Source of the DNA: Virgisporangium aurantiacum
Lineage (GTDB): Bacteria > Actinomycetota > Actinomycetes > Mycobacteriales > Micromonosporaceae
Assembly (NCBI RefSeq): GCF_016863635.1
Contig: NZ_BOPG01000063.1
Location: 112,080-176,079 of the forward strand
DNA length: 64,000 nt
Direction of reading: 5' to 3'
Below the pieces are notes generated by a model. The model saw only the letters and a program-made list of their open reading frames with translations. It was not told where the DNA came from and ran no database searches. This document shows, one piece after another, positions 24,448 through 33,372 of the stretch (position 1 is the stretch's first letter; every line of letters begins with the position of its first letter). Made by a program: the position numbers and the translations under genes.

Positions 24448-26132
24448 ACCAGTTCGATGTAGTCCAGTTCGGCGTAACCGGTGCCGCCGCCGAAGAACGG
24501 CGAGCCCTTCGCGAGCCGGATCACGTTGTAGCCGGCGCGCAGCGTCACCGACGTGCTCACGGTCGCGCCGAACTGGCCCCACGCACCGGTGGGCGGGTAG
24601 CTGACCGTCGACCACGCGCCGCCGTTGTAGGCCAGGCCGTGCGTCGACGTCGCGCCGGTCGCGTTGGCGTAACCGATCCGCATCGTGTAGGCGCGAGCGG
24701 TCGGCACGTTGACCACGAAGTCGACGTAGCTGGCGGTGCGCGGGTCACCGGTGTTGTCGATCTGCCCCACGTACGCGCCGGCCGACGCGCTGGAACTGCC
24801 GAACCGGTTGGCGCGGAAGATCGCCGCGTTCTCCGCCTCGTACCGCTGCTGGTACGCGGGCACGCCGCTGGTCGGCTGGATGCGGAGGTGGTAGCCGCTC
24901 GTGGCGCTCATGTTGGGGACGGTCACGGTCAGCTCGCCGTTGGAGACGGTGGCCGTGGTGTTGCTGATCGTCGTCGGGTTCGACACCACCGACGTGCGCC
25001 CGTTCGCCGGGGTCGACTCCAGCGTGACGCGCACCTGACCGCCCACTGTGGACAGTCCCGTGACGCGGACGAAGTTGGTGGCGGACTCGCCGCCGAAGAC
25101 GACGTCGACGATGCGGCGGGTCGGGTCGTGGGAGGCGAAGCCGTCGAGGCCGGTCTGCGCCCGTGGCGTGGTGACGACCATGTTGCCGGCCATGTCGCCG
25201 TACCACTTGTACAGCCACCAGCTACCGGTCGGCTGGTTGTTGACGGTGAGCCCGTTCACGGTCCCGTACTCGTACCAGAACGCACGCTCGGCGTCGTTGA
25301 CGCCGCCGCGCTCGAACTTCGCGATGTAGCTCGCCACCGGGCCGGGCTGGTCGATCTCGGTGGGCGTGGCGTACTCGTTGATGGAGATGCGGCGCGGGCT
25401 GATCCCGAGCGACGACTCCAGCGCGCGGTAGTTCGCGATGTCGCCGGCGATCCGGGACGCGGCGGTGAGCTCGTGCCAGCAGATGATGTCGGGCAGCGCG
25501 TTGTTGTCGCGGGCGTAGGTGAGGAACGAGCGCATCCACGACTCGTTGTAGGTGGCGGTGCTCGGCCCGACGATCGGGGTCAGCGCGTCGAGGGCACGCA
25601 CCCGCCGGAACGTGGTGACCCAGCCGGCGTTGAAGCTGCCGGCCGCGCTCGTGTTCCAGGTGTAGTCGGGTTCGTTCCACAGCTCCCAGCCGGCGATGTT
25701 GCTGGTGCCGGTCGCGGCCAGCCGGTCACGCACCTGGGTGTCCACTTTGGACAGCCAGTCGTTCCAGCTGACCCACTGGTACGGGAAGTTCGGGTAGATG
25801 TCGGGCATCCGGATGTACTCGGCGGCGCCGACGCGGGTCGCCTGCGGCGCGACGAGCAGCGCGTCGCCGCCCGGTGGCTGGCCGTTCGGACGCTGACCGA
25901 CCCGGGGCGACGGCTGGGTCAACGTGTTGAGCTTCAACGGCAGCAGCATGGTGTCGGCGGGCCGGTTGTTCTCGGCCAGCGCGTAGAGGCCGCCGGCGCC
26001 GACGTGGCTCACCGGGCGGAACGGCGAGGCGGCGTTGACGGTCAGCGTGGTGTTGGCGGCGCTCGCGGGGGCGGGCGCGAGTAGCGCACCGGCGACGATG
26101 AGGATCGTCACGGCGGATCTGCGGCGGTTCAC
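24444..26132 (-). CDS. Secreted glycoside hydrolase with C-terminal CBM
   Basis: A 562-residue exported enzyme. A signal peptide (MNRRRSAVTILIVAGALLAP then ASAA, cut near 25) is followed by a TIM-barrel-like region. WELWNEPDY carries Glu154, the likely acid/base in the Asn-Glu-Pro motif of clan GH-A, and ISINEYATP carries Glu253, the likely nucleophile. A beta domain follows, then a CBM6/35-like module from about residue 432 (YEAENAAIF) to the end. It is paralogous to the 1180-residue enzyme upstream (same NEP and INEY motifs, same FPYQW and WWLY/WWLF phrases). The genes are 22 bases apart, so one operon. Family resembles GH39 or a sister; substrate unknown. Confidence 0.83.
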   Translation of the reverse strand: MNRRRSAVTILIVAGALLAPAPASAANTTLTVNAASPFRPVSHVGAGGLYALAENNRPADTMLLPLKLNTLTQPSPRVGQRPNGQPPGGDALLVAPQATRVGAAEYIRMPDIYPNFPYQWVSWNDWLSKVDTQVRDRLAATGTSNIAGWELWNEPDYTWNTSAAGSFNAGWVTTFRRVRALDALTPIVGPSTATYNESWMRSFLTYARDNNALPDIICWHELTAASRIAGDIANYRALESSLGISPRRISINEYATPTEIDQPGPVASYIAKFERGGVNDAERAFWYEYGTVNGLTVNNQPTGSWWLYKWYGDMAGNMVVTTPRAQTGLDGFASHDPTRRIVDVVFGGESATNFVRVTGLSTVGGQVRVTLESTPANGRTSVVSNPTTISNTTATVSNGELTVTVPNMSATSGYHLRIQPTSGVPAYQQRYEAENAAIFRANRFGSSSASAGAYVGQIDNTGDPRTASYVDFVVNVPTARAYTMRIGYANATGATSTHGLAYNGGAWSTVSYPPTGAWGQFGATVSTSVTLRAGYNVIRLAKGSPFFGGGTGYAELDYIELV

Positions 26133-26154
26133 GGGGGTTCCTCCTCGGGGGGTG

Positions 26155-29100
26155 TTAGAGGTTCCGGCTGAACGGGGTGACGGTGATGCGGTCGATCAGT
26201 GGCGCGTACCGCGACCGGAGGAGCACGCCGGGGAACGTGTCCGACGCGTATGTGGTCCCGTCGAAGTTGGGGAGTTCCGACGACGCGAACCGCACCGTGT
26301 TGCGGCCCTTCGTCAGCCGCACGAGCACGGTGAGCTCCCAGAAGTTGTTCGCGTGGAACGAGTGCGGGAACAGGACGCGCTGCGCGGCCGCGCCGTTGAC
26401 CGACACGTCGGCGTGGCGGGCCAACGGGTCGGGGTTGTAGTGGGTGGCCGGTGACTGTTCGGGGTTGGAGTAGCGGACCCGCATCGCGTAGGTGCCGTCG
26501 GCCGGTGCGGTGACCGTGAACGTGAGCGTGTTGGCGTTGCCGGGATCGCCGCCGATGCCGGTGACGACGGTGCCGCCGCTGGCGAGCGACCGCGGTTCCA
26601 CGGTGGCGGTGCCGGCCGGCTGTGCCTGTTCGGCCTCGTAGGTGGTGGTCGGCAGGCGGCCGGCGCCGGGACGCACGGTGAGCCGGTCGACAACGGCGTG
26701 CCGCGAGGTGCCCGTCACCACGACCTTGTTGATGCCGCCGGACAGCGACACGGCCGCCTTGCGACCGACCTCCACGCCGTTGACCGTCATACGTACCGCG
26801 CCGTCGGGGACGGCGAGGTCGAGCCCGGCCTCGGCGTCGCGGGCCGAGTACACCCAGAACGTCGCCGTGTCGCCGCGGTCGAGCGCGGCACCCGACGACC
26901 GTCCGCTGTAGACGGTGCGGCCGCCGGTCAGGTCGGCGAACTCGGCCTGGTAGACGGTCGCCTGTGCCAAAGGATTGGGCAGGCCGAGCCGGATGCGATC
27001 GACGATCGCGTCGCCCCTCGTGGCCTTCGACCCGTCGAGGCTGCGGGCGGCGAGCGAGATCGTGTGCCGGCCGGCGGTGAGGTCGACGGTGGTGTCGGCG
27101 TGGTCCCAGACCACCCACTTGTAGCCCAGCGGCAGGAACACTTCCTGCTCGGCGCCGCCGTCCACACGGAGGAACACGTTCGTCGGCCCCTGTTCCCTGA
27201 TGAGGTCGAACGTGTTGAGAGAGTTGGCGAACACGCTCAGGTCGTAGCGGCCGGCCGTCGGGACGTCGACGGTGAAGTCGAGCACGCCGTCGCTGCCGGT
27301 GCGCAGCCCGCCGACGTTGAACCCGCCGGAGGTGTAGAACTTCGACACGTCGGCCGGCGAGCCCTCCGGGCCGTTGCGGCTGTAGCCGCCGCCGGTGTAG
27401 GTGGCGTTCTCGGCCTCGTAGGACTGCTGCCACAGCAGGGGATCCGGCGTCGCCCGGTCGTCACCGGCGGGCGCCAGAACGATCTCGTACGCCGACGACT
27501 CGGTGAGACCCGTCAGGTCGACCACGGCCGTGTTGTCGCGGACCCTGATGTCGCGTTCGGCGAACAATCGCGGCGGGCCGGAGTCGCCGATCTGGCCGCT
27601 CCACGGGATCTCCCGGACCGTCGCGTGCACGGTGCGGCCGAACACCGTCGACGGGACGTTCGCGAACCGGATGTGACCGGCGCCGCCCGCGCCGCCGACG
27701 ATCGCGCGGGCCTGACGCTTGGCGCGGTCGAGCGTCGCGACGCCCTGCAGCGTGTAGTTCCGGCCCGGGTACGGCGGCGTGACGCGCACCGTGTCCCCGG
27801 TCATGCCGCCGTACGCGTTGAACAGCCACCACTGCCCGTTGGCCCGGTTCGCCTGCACCGCCGAGTCGGAGAGGTTGCCGTCGATGTTCCAGTAGGCGAT
27901 GTCGGCGTCCACTTTGGACTCCTCGATCGCGGAGATCCACTGGATCATCTGGCCGGGCACGGAGGTGTGGTAGTTGAAGGCGTACTCGTTGATGTTGATC
28001 GGCAGTTGCCGCCCGCCGAGCACCTCCGCCTCCATCGCGCGGTACCGGCGCACGTTCTCCCGCACGGCCTCCGGGTGCGAGAGCTCGTGCCACGTCATCA
28101 CGTCGGGCACCGTGCCGGCGGCGACCGTGTGTTCGAGGAAACCTCTCACCTGTGCGTAGAGCACGCTGGTGTTCGGGCCGGCGATGCGGGCGTCCGGGAT
28201 TTTGCTCTTGATGAGGCGGTAGAAGTCGTCCCAGGTGCGGAAGTAGTCGGTCGGGTCGCTGAGCCAGCTGACGCCGTTGTAGCTCCACTCGCCGGTGCCG
28301 AACATGTTGCCCTCGGGCTCGTTGAACGGCACGAACACGATGTTGTCGCGGTACTGCGACGGCAGTTGCAGCACCTGGTCGACCTGCGTGGCGACCTTCT
28401 CCCGGTACAGCGCGACCTTCTCCGCCGGCGTGCTTCCCGGCCACTGGTACGGGAATCCGCGGTGGATGTCGGTCATGTAGATGTAGACGTCGCCGTCGGT
28501 GCTGTCGGCCAGCGGCCGCACGACCTCCAGCGCGTCGGCGCCGGGATGCTGCGGGCCGTCCTGCGCCTTGGTCGAGACCGTGCGCAGGCGCATGCCCTCG
28601 ATGAGCGTGTTCGTGGGGACGCCCGGCCCGTACAGCCCGTACAACGTGCCCGCCGCGCCGCCGTGGAACGGGCCGGTGGTGGCGCCGAGGTCGACGGTGA
28701 GTTCGCCCTCGCGGATCACGGTGACGGTCGCCGTCACGGTGCGGCCCGCCGCGGCACCGTCCACTGTGAACGTTCCGCGCGCGGCGTACCGGGCCGGGTC
28801 CACCGGGTCCCACGCGATCGGGACGTCGCGGTCGTAGCCGTCGCTGAACGTCGCGCGGACGGTCTCGGGCAGCGGCGGCGCGACGCCGATCGTGGTGCGG
28901 ACGTCGAACGTCGTCGCGGAAAGACCGGTGGGGGTGGGCGGCGTGAGTCCCTCGGCGACCTGGTCGGCGGTCAGCGCCGCGGCGTAGACGCGGAAGTCGT
29001 CGACGGCGCCGTCGAACAGCGGGTCGGGGTAGAACGAGCGGCCGATGAAGCCCGCCGACGTGGTCGCGGCGTCGATCAGGTCGCCGGCCTTCGCCGCCGT

Positions 29101-29697
29101 GGGTGCGGACGCGACGGCGGCGCCGTCGAGATAGGTGGTCACCCGCCGCGCGACGGTGTCGAGGGTGACGGTGAGCGTCTTCCACACGTTGGCCGGCAGC
29201 GCCGCGTAGCCCGTCACCTGTGCCTCTCCCCCGGCGAACGACGTGGTGACCGCGGTGCGCAACCGGCCGTCGCCGTTGTACGGGGTGCTGAACAGGTAGC
29301 GGCCGGTGTCCTTGCCGAGCGCGTAGATCCACTGCCACGGCGCGGTGGTGCCGTCCCACCTGATCCGCGCCTGCACGGTGAGGTCGGTGCGGCCCTCCAG
29401 CAGCGCCCGCGGCAGTTGGATGTAGGCGCCGGTGGACGTCGGCGCGCCGCCGGGGAGGTTGATCGCGCCGTCGCTGATGGTCGCCGTCGCGCCGTTCACG
29501 AGGACACCGTGCAGGCCGTTGCCGGACGTGTCGGTGATCCGGCCGGTGGCGGGGTCGTCGGTGTCGAACGTGTAGCTGAGGACGGGGGCGGGCACGGCTT
29601 CCGCCTCCTTCGCGAGGGCCGGCGCCGTGGCGCCGACGGTGGTGGCGAGACAGGCGATCGCGAGCCAGGCGGTGACGGACGTAGCTGCGGGCCTCAT
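26155..29697 (-). CDS. Large multi-domain secreted glycoside hydrolase
   Basis: A 1180-residue exported enzyme. Order: signal peptide (residues 1-29), LamG/concanavalin-like domain (about 38-245), short Ig-like domain (about 253-330), catalytic barrel (about 340-660), beta domain, and three carbohydrate-binding-like modules (starting near 760, 905 and 1045; two begin with YEAENA or YEAEQA). Glu460 in FVPFNEPEG and Glu571 in ININEYAFN are the probable acid/base and nucleophile. It precedes its smaller paralogue and is divergent from a LacI regulator with three operator-like palindromes between. It probably attacks a plant or microbial polysaccharide outside the cell. Confidence 0.84.
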   Translation of the reverse strand: MRPAATSVTAWLAIACLATTVGATAPALAKEAEAVPAPVLSYTFDTDDPATGRITDTSGNGLHGVLVNGATATISDGAINLPGGAPTSTGAYIQLPRALLEGRTDLTVQARIRWDGTTAPWQWIYALGKDTGRYLFSTPYNGDGRLRTAVTTSFAGGEAQVTGYAALPANVWKTLTVTLDTVARRVTTYLDGAAVASAPTAAKAGDLIDAATTSAGFIGRSFYPDPLFDGAVDDFRVYAAALTADQVAEGLTPPTPTGLSATTFDVRTTIGVAPPLPETVRATFSDGYDRDVPIAWDPVDPARYAARGTFTVDGAAAGRTVTATVTVIREGELTVDLGATTGPFHGGAAGTLYGLYGPGVPTNTLIEGMRLRTVSTKAQDGPQHPGADALEVVRPLADSTDGDVYIYMTDIHRGFPYQWPGSTPAEKVALYREKVATQVDQVLQLPSQYRDNIVFVPFNEPEGNMFGTGEWSYNGVSWLSDPTDYFRTWDDFYRLIKSKIPDARIAGPNTSVLYAQVRGFLEHTVAAGTVPDVMTWHELSHPEAVRENVRRYRAMEAEVLGGRQLPININEYAFNYHTSVPGQMIQWISAIEESKVDADIAYWNIDGNLSDSAVQANRANGQWWLFNAYGGMTGDTVRVTPPYPGRNYTLQGVATLDRAKRQARAIVGGAGGAGHIRFANVPSTVFGRTVHATVREIPWSGQIGDSGPPRLFAERDIRVRDNTAVVDLTGLTESSAYEIVLAPAGDDRATPDPLLWQQSYEAENATYTGGGYSRNGPEGSPADVSKFYTSGGFNVGGLRTGSDGVLDFTVDVPTAGRYDLSVFANSLNTFDLIREQGPTNVFLRVDGGAEQEVFLPLGYKWVVWDHADTTVDLTAGRHTISLAARSLDGSKATRGDAIVDRIRLGLPNPLAQATVYQAEFADLTGGRTVYSGRSSGAALDRGDTATFWVYSARDAEAGLDLAVPDGAVRMTVNGVEVGRKAAVSLSGGINKVVVTGTSRHAVVDRLTVRPGAGRLPTTTYEAEQAQPAGTATVEPRSLASGGTVVTGIGGDPGNANTLTFTVTAPADGTYAMRVRYSNPEQSPATHYNPDPLARHADVSVNGAAAQRVLFPHSFHANNFWELTVLVRLTKGRNTVRFASSELPNFDGTTYASDTFPGVLLRSRYAPLIDRITVTPFSRNL

Positions 29698-29712
29698 CGC
29701 GGTCCCCCAAGA

Positions 29713-29728
29713 TTGTTATCGTTCACAA
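29713..29728. promoter_or_regulatory. LacI-type palindrome TTGTTATCGTTCACAA
   Basis: Imperfect 16-bp palindrome (6 of 8 positions paired) with a central CpG, 15 bases before the large hydrolase start. It differs in sequence from the two GGAAAA/TTTTCC sites nearby, so it may be read by a different LacI-type protein. Confidence 0.5.
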
Positions 29729-29759
29729 CCGCCGTGCCGGCGGCGCCTCTGCCTGATCC

Positions 29760-29773
29760 GGAAAATGTTTTCC
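29760..29773. promoter_or_regulatory. Operator GGAAAATGTTTTCC
   Basis: 14-bp palindrome with perfect GGAAAA/TTTTCC arms in the divergent gap between the hydrolase operon and the LacI gene. It is repeated almost exactly at 29859-29872. Confidence 0.78.
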
Positions 29774-29858
29774 GCGCGGTCCCCGCTCTCCGCGCCGGTT
29801 TCGCGTAGGTTACGGAGGACAGCGGCCGACGTCAATGTGTACCGGCGGGGCGCATTGA

Positions 29859-29872
29859 GGAAAAGGTTTTCC
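29859..29872. promoter_or_regulatory. Operator GGAAAAGGTTTTCC
   Basis: Second copy of the palindrome, 99 bases from the first centre to centre and 18 bases before the LacI start. Two such sites allow a looped repression complex. The position next to the regulator's own start implies autoregulation. Confidence 0.78.
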
Positions 29873-29890
29873 GTCGCTACGGTGCCCCAC

Positions 29891-30895
29891 ATGGGTGGGA
29901 GGCGGGTCGGCATCGTCGACGTCGCGCGGCGGGCGGGCGTGTCGGTCGGCACGGCGTCGAAGGCGCTCAACGGCCGCGGACAGTTACGGTCCGAGACCCG
30001 CGAACGGGTGCGTTTAGCCGCCCACGAACTCGGGTTCGTGCCCAGCGCGGTGGCGGCGAGCCTGCTCAGCGGCCGCACCTACACGGTCGGCCTGATCATG
30101 ACCGACCATCACGGACGGTTCAGCCTGCCGATCCTGCACGGCGCCGAGGACGCGCTCGGCTGGGGCGAGACGGTCGCGTTCGTGTGCGACACCCGCGACG
30201 ACCCGATCCGCGAGCAGCACTACGTCCGCAGCCTGATCCGCCGGCGGGTCGACGGGATCATCGTCGCCGGCCGCCGCACCGAGGCCCGGCTCCCGCTGGT
30301 GGGCGCGCCGACGGTGCCCGTCGTGTACGCGTTCGCCCGCTCGGCCGACCCCGAGGATTGCAGCGTCGTGGTCGACGAGGCGGCCGGCGCGGTGACGGCC
30401 GTCGAGCACCTGGTGCGGACCGGGCGGCGGCACATCGCCCACGTCACCGGTCCGCACGGGCACGCGTCGGTGCGGGCACGGGTCGAGGGGACGCACCGCG
30501 CGCTGCGCGCCGCCGGCCTGGACCTCGTGGGCGAGCCCTGGTACGGCGGCTGGAGCGAGGTGTGGGGCCGGTTCGCGGCCGCCGCGCTGAACCGCGCGCA
30601 TCCCGAGGTCGACGCGGTGTTCTGCGGCAGCGACGTGATCGCCCGCGGCGTGGCCGACGGCCTACGGGAGAACGGCCGCCGGCTGCCCGACGACGTCGCG
30701 CTGGTCGGCGTCGACAACTGGGCGCCGGTCGCGGAGGCCTGCCGACCACCGCTGTCGACGGTGGACCTGAACCTGCGCGAGGTCGGCCGGGTCGCGGGAA
30801 CGCTGCTGCTGCGGGCGATCGAGCACGGCCCGCAGGCCGGACTGCACACGGTCGGGTGCCGGCTCGTCGTGCGCGCCTCCTCGGCCCCGTCCTGA
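29891..30895 (+). CDS. LacI-family regulator of the secreted hydrolases
   Basis: A 334-residue regulator. The helix-turn-helix at residues about 6-28 reads GIVDVARRAGVSVGTASKAL. The sugar-sensing domain has typical segments (VDGIIVAGRRTEARLP, DVALVGVDNWAPVAE). The ATG at 29891 is chosen because family members start a few residues before the helix; a frame upstream to 29627 lies over the hydrolase signal peptide. It is divergent from the hydrolase pair with two identical-arm operators between, so it likely represses both enzymes until a released sugar binds it. Confidence 0.92.
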   Translation: MGGRRVGIVDVARRAGVSVGTASKALNGRGQLRSETRERVRLAAHELGFVPSAVAASLLSGRTYTVGLIMTDHHGRFSLPILHGAEDALGWGETVAFVCDTRDDPIREQHYVRSLIRRRVDGIIVAGRRTEARLPLVGAPTVPVVYAFARSADPEDCSVVVDEAAGAVTAVEHLVRTGRRHIAHVTGPHGHASVRARVEGTHRALRAAGLDLVGEPWYGGWSEVWGRFAAAALNRAHPEVDAVFCGSDVIARGVADGLRENGRRLPDDVALVGVDNWAPVAEACRPPLSTVDLNLREVGRVAGTLLLRAIEHGPQAGLHTVGCRLVVRASSAPS

Positions 30896-30916
30896 CCGGT
30901 ACGCCGGGTCAGGAGA

Positions 30917-30993
30917 GTTGATCTTCTGACCGGGCGCTGAGGCACCTCATCGATGCGGGGAAACGTGCCTGAGCGCCCAGTCCAGAGATCAAC
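30917..30993. repeat. Large intergenic inverted repeat (GTTGATCT family)
   Basis: 29-base arms (30917-30945 and 30965-30993; 24 of 29 paired) with a 19-base loop, in the convergent gap between the LacI and DUF1349 genes. The outer GTTGATCT is shared with repeats near 48091 and 63979. It may act as a bidirectional terminator or belong to a mobile palindromic repeat family. Confidence 0.7.
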
Positions 30994-31029
30994 CAGGGGT
31001 CAGGGGCGGCTCGGGTGGCGGGGCTTCCT

Positions 31030-31067
31030 GGGAGACAACGGTCGGTTCCGGCGGGACTTTGTCTCCC
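31030..31067. terminator. Inverted repeat GGGAGACAA...TTGTCTCCC, possible terminator
   Basis: Perfect 9-bp arms with a 20-base loop, 74 bases past the stop of the minus-strand DUF1349 gene and beyond the large repeat for the plus-strand LacI gene. There is no U-run, as is usual in high-GC actinomycetes, so a terminator role is inferred from position. Confidence 0.45.
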
Positions 31068-31140
31068 GGAATCCGGGTTCGCACGGCCTGACGGCTACCG
31101 CTGACCACCGGCACGCGGGGCCGGGCCCCGGATCGCGCCG

Positions 31141-31680
31141 TCAGGAGCCGTTGCGGGGGTCGGCCAATGGTTCGTGGATCAGGGACACGTCGGTGAAGGT
31201 GGCGGTCAACCCGTCGCCGGTCGGGGACTGCACGCCGACGCCCACCCGGTGGTCGGCCGCCGGGCCCAGCGTGAACAGGCGGGCCAGCGACCAGTGGGCG
31301 CCGTCGGCCGAGAAGTGGAACATGTAGACGTCGCCGGTTCGGGAGATGCGCAGCCACGACGTGCCCGGATTCGGGACCACGGCACCGTTGGCGTCGTCGG
31401 AGACGCCGCGGGTCACGACGGTGACGATCATGTCGGTGCCCTCGGGCGACCGCTCCAGCGCCAGTTTGCCCCACGTGCTCGGGCCGCCGTGGACGAACAG
31501 CGTGCCCGCGTCGTACATCGCCGCCAACGGGGCGTCGACCCGGGCCCGCAACTGGAAATCGCCGGTGACGTCGATCAGGCGCAGGGGCGCGCTCGCGGTC
31601 GCCTCGCCGGTGGCGGGATCGATGAACCAGTCGCTGCGCGCGGGGGCGCTGAACGGACCGGTGAGCGATTCGATGCTCAC
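31141..31680 (-). CDS. DUF1349-type concanavalin-like protein
   Basis: A 179-residue beta-sandwich protein. The pattern DFQLRARVDAPLAAMYDAG, then WGKLALERSPEGTDMIVT, SWLRISRTGDVYMFHFS and GVGVQSPTGDGL matches the DUF1349 (YesU-like) family. These are small lectin-like proteins whose ligands are mostly unknown; some sit in sugar-use loci, which fits the nearby hydrolases. It has no signal peptide, so it acts inside the cell. The gene is convergent with the LacI gene. Confidence 0.85.
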   Translation of the reverse strand: MSIESLTGPFSAPARSDWFIDPATGEATASAPLRLIDVTGDFQLRARVDAPLAAMYDAGTLFVHGGPSTWGKLALERSPEGTDMIVTVVTRGVSDDANGAVVPNPGTSWLRISRTGDVYMFHFSADGAHWSLARLFTLGPAADHRVGVGVQSPTGDGLTATFTDVSLIHEPLADPRNGS

Positions 31681-31780
31681 ACATCACCTCGATTCGGGTC
31701 GGGCGGCGCCGCGAACCATACCGGGTGAGATGCCGCCTCGGCCGCGGCACCTCACCCGGAAACCCGAACCGAGACCCGGA

Positions 31781-33343
31781 TCAGCGAACCGGTGTCGCCC
31801 CGTCGGCCGGTGGCTTGACGGGCCTCGCCGACACCGCCGGCGTCACCTGCTTCGGCGACACCGAAGACCCGTCCGGCACGCCGACGCCACCCAGCCGGGC
31901 CAGCAGCGCCGGCAGGTCGAGCCCGGTCAGATCGCTGCCCAGTTGCAGGCCCTGTGCCACGCCGGTGCTCACCGAGCGGGTCAGCGCGCTCGCGCCGTCG
32001 GTGGAGATGACGGTCATCTTGTCGACCGCGGCCAGCGGCTCGGACGCCGCCCGCACCACCTCGGGCAGCACCCGGATCAGCATCTCCAGCACGGCCGCCT
32101 CGTTGTACTGCGCGAACGCCTCGGCGCGCACCCGCATCGCCTCGGCCTCGGCCTGACCCCGCGCCAGCGTCGCCGCCGCGTCGGCGGTGCCTTCGGCCTC
32201 GACGGCCTGCGCGATGGCGGTACGCCGCACCTGCTCGGCCTCACCGCGCTTCGCGCCCTCGATCGCCTCGGCCTCGGCGAGTGCCGCCCGCCGGGCCCGC
32301 TCGCCCTCACCGACCAGCCGGGCCTGCTCCGCGGCCGCCTGCGCCGCCGCGATCGTGGCCTGCCGCTCGGCGTCGGCCTTGAAGACCGCGGCGTTGCGGG
32401 CCGCCTCGGCCTCCTGTTCCAGCCGGTACCGGGCCGCGTCGGCCGGACGCCGCACCTCGGTGTCGAGCTTCCGCTCGGTCAGCGCGGCGTTGCGCGTGGC
32501 CACCTTCTCCTTCTCCGCGAGCACCGCCTGGTCGCGCTCGGCCTGTGCCAGCGGACCGGCGGACGCCGACAGGGCCCGGGCCGCGTCGATCTCGGCCTGG
32601 ATGCCCGCCCTCTTCAAGGCGAGCTGACGCTCGGCGACGGCCACCGCCTCTTCCGCCAGCAACCGCTCCTGCTCGGCCGCCTGGTGGGCGCGCGCCTCCG
32701 CGATCGCGGCCTCCTTCACCACCCGGGCCGCCTCCGGCCGACCGAGGTCGGCCAGGTACGTGCCCTCCGCGCGGATATCGTGCAACTGGAACGTGTCGAG
32801 CACCAGCCCCTGATTGGTCAGCGACGCCTCGGCCTCCTCCGCGACCTCCGACGCGAACGCCGCCCGGTCGCGGATGATCGCCTCGACGGTGAGCCGGCCC
32901 ACGATCGCCCGCAGCACACCGGCGAGCACCTCCGACGTGAACGCCTCGATGCCGTCCTGCTGGTGCAGGAACCGCTGGGCGGCGGCCCGGATTGCCGCCT
33001 CGCCCCCGCCGACCTTCACGATCGCGACGCCCTCGAGGTCACACCGGATCCCCTGCGCGCTCACCGCGCCCTGGATCCGCACGTTGATCCGGCGGCTCGA
33101 CAGGTCGAGCGCGTACAGCTTCTGCACCACCGGAACGACGAACACCGACGCACCGAGCACGACCTTCTGCCCGGACAGGTCGGTCGACAGGGCACCGGTG
33201 GAGCTGGTGATCGACCGACCCTTGCGCCCCGTGATGATGAACGCCTCGTCGGGGCTTGCCACCCGCAGCCGACTCATCACCAGTAACACCAACAGAACCA
33301 GCAACAGCACGACGCCGCCGCCGGCGAACGCGACAACAGGCAC
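31781..33343 (-). CDS. Flotillin-like SPFH/band-7 protein
   Basis: A 520-residue membrane scaffold. One N-terminal transmembrane segment (VVLLLVLLVLLVMSRL, residues about 10-25) leads into an SPFH domain (about 30-190). A long Ala/Glu/Arg-rich coiled coil (about 190-430) with flotillin-style repeats follows, ending in a Pro-rich tail. Flotillins organise membrane microdomains. GTG 33343 has a GGAAGGTGGG site. It lies 29 bases after the NfeD-like gene; flotillin and NfeD proteins are known partners. Confidence 0.9.
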   Translation of the reverse strand: MPVVAFAGGGVVLLLVLLVLLVMSRLRVASPDEAFIITGRKGRSITSSTGALSTDLSGQKVVLGASVFVVPVVQKLYALDLSSRRINVRIQGAVSAQGIRCDLEGVAIVKVGGGEAAIRAAAQRFLHQQDGIEAFTSEVLAGVLRAIVGRLTVEAIIRDRAAFASEVAEEAEASLTNQGLVLDTFQLHDIRAEGTYLADLGRPEAARVVKEAAIAEARAHQAAEQERLLAEEAVAVAERQLALKRAGIQAEIDAARALSASAGPLAQAERDQAVLAEKEKVATRNAALTERKLDTEVRRPADAARYRLEQEAEAARNAAVFKADAERQATIAAAQAAAEQARLVGEGERARRAALAEAEAIEGAKRGEAEQVRRTAIAQAVEAEGTADAAATLARGQAEAEAMRVRAEAFAQYNEAAVLEMLIRVLPEVVRAASEPLAAVDKMTVISTDGASALTRSVSTGVAQGLQLGSDLTGLDLPALLARLGGVGVPDGSSVSPKQVTPAVSARPVKPPADGATPVR

Positions 33344-33372
33344 GAGCAACCCACCTTCCGGGGTTCGGCGGC

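Noticed and set aside
26698..29808. 1036-residue plus-strand open frame
   Set aside because: It lies antisense to the large secreted hydrolase, whose domains, signal peptide and motifs are clear. The antisense product is Arg/Val/Gly-rich low-complexity sequence typical of shadow frames in high-GC DNA.
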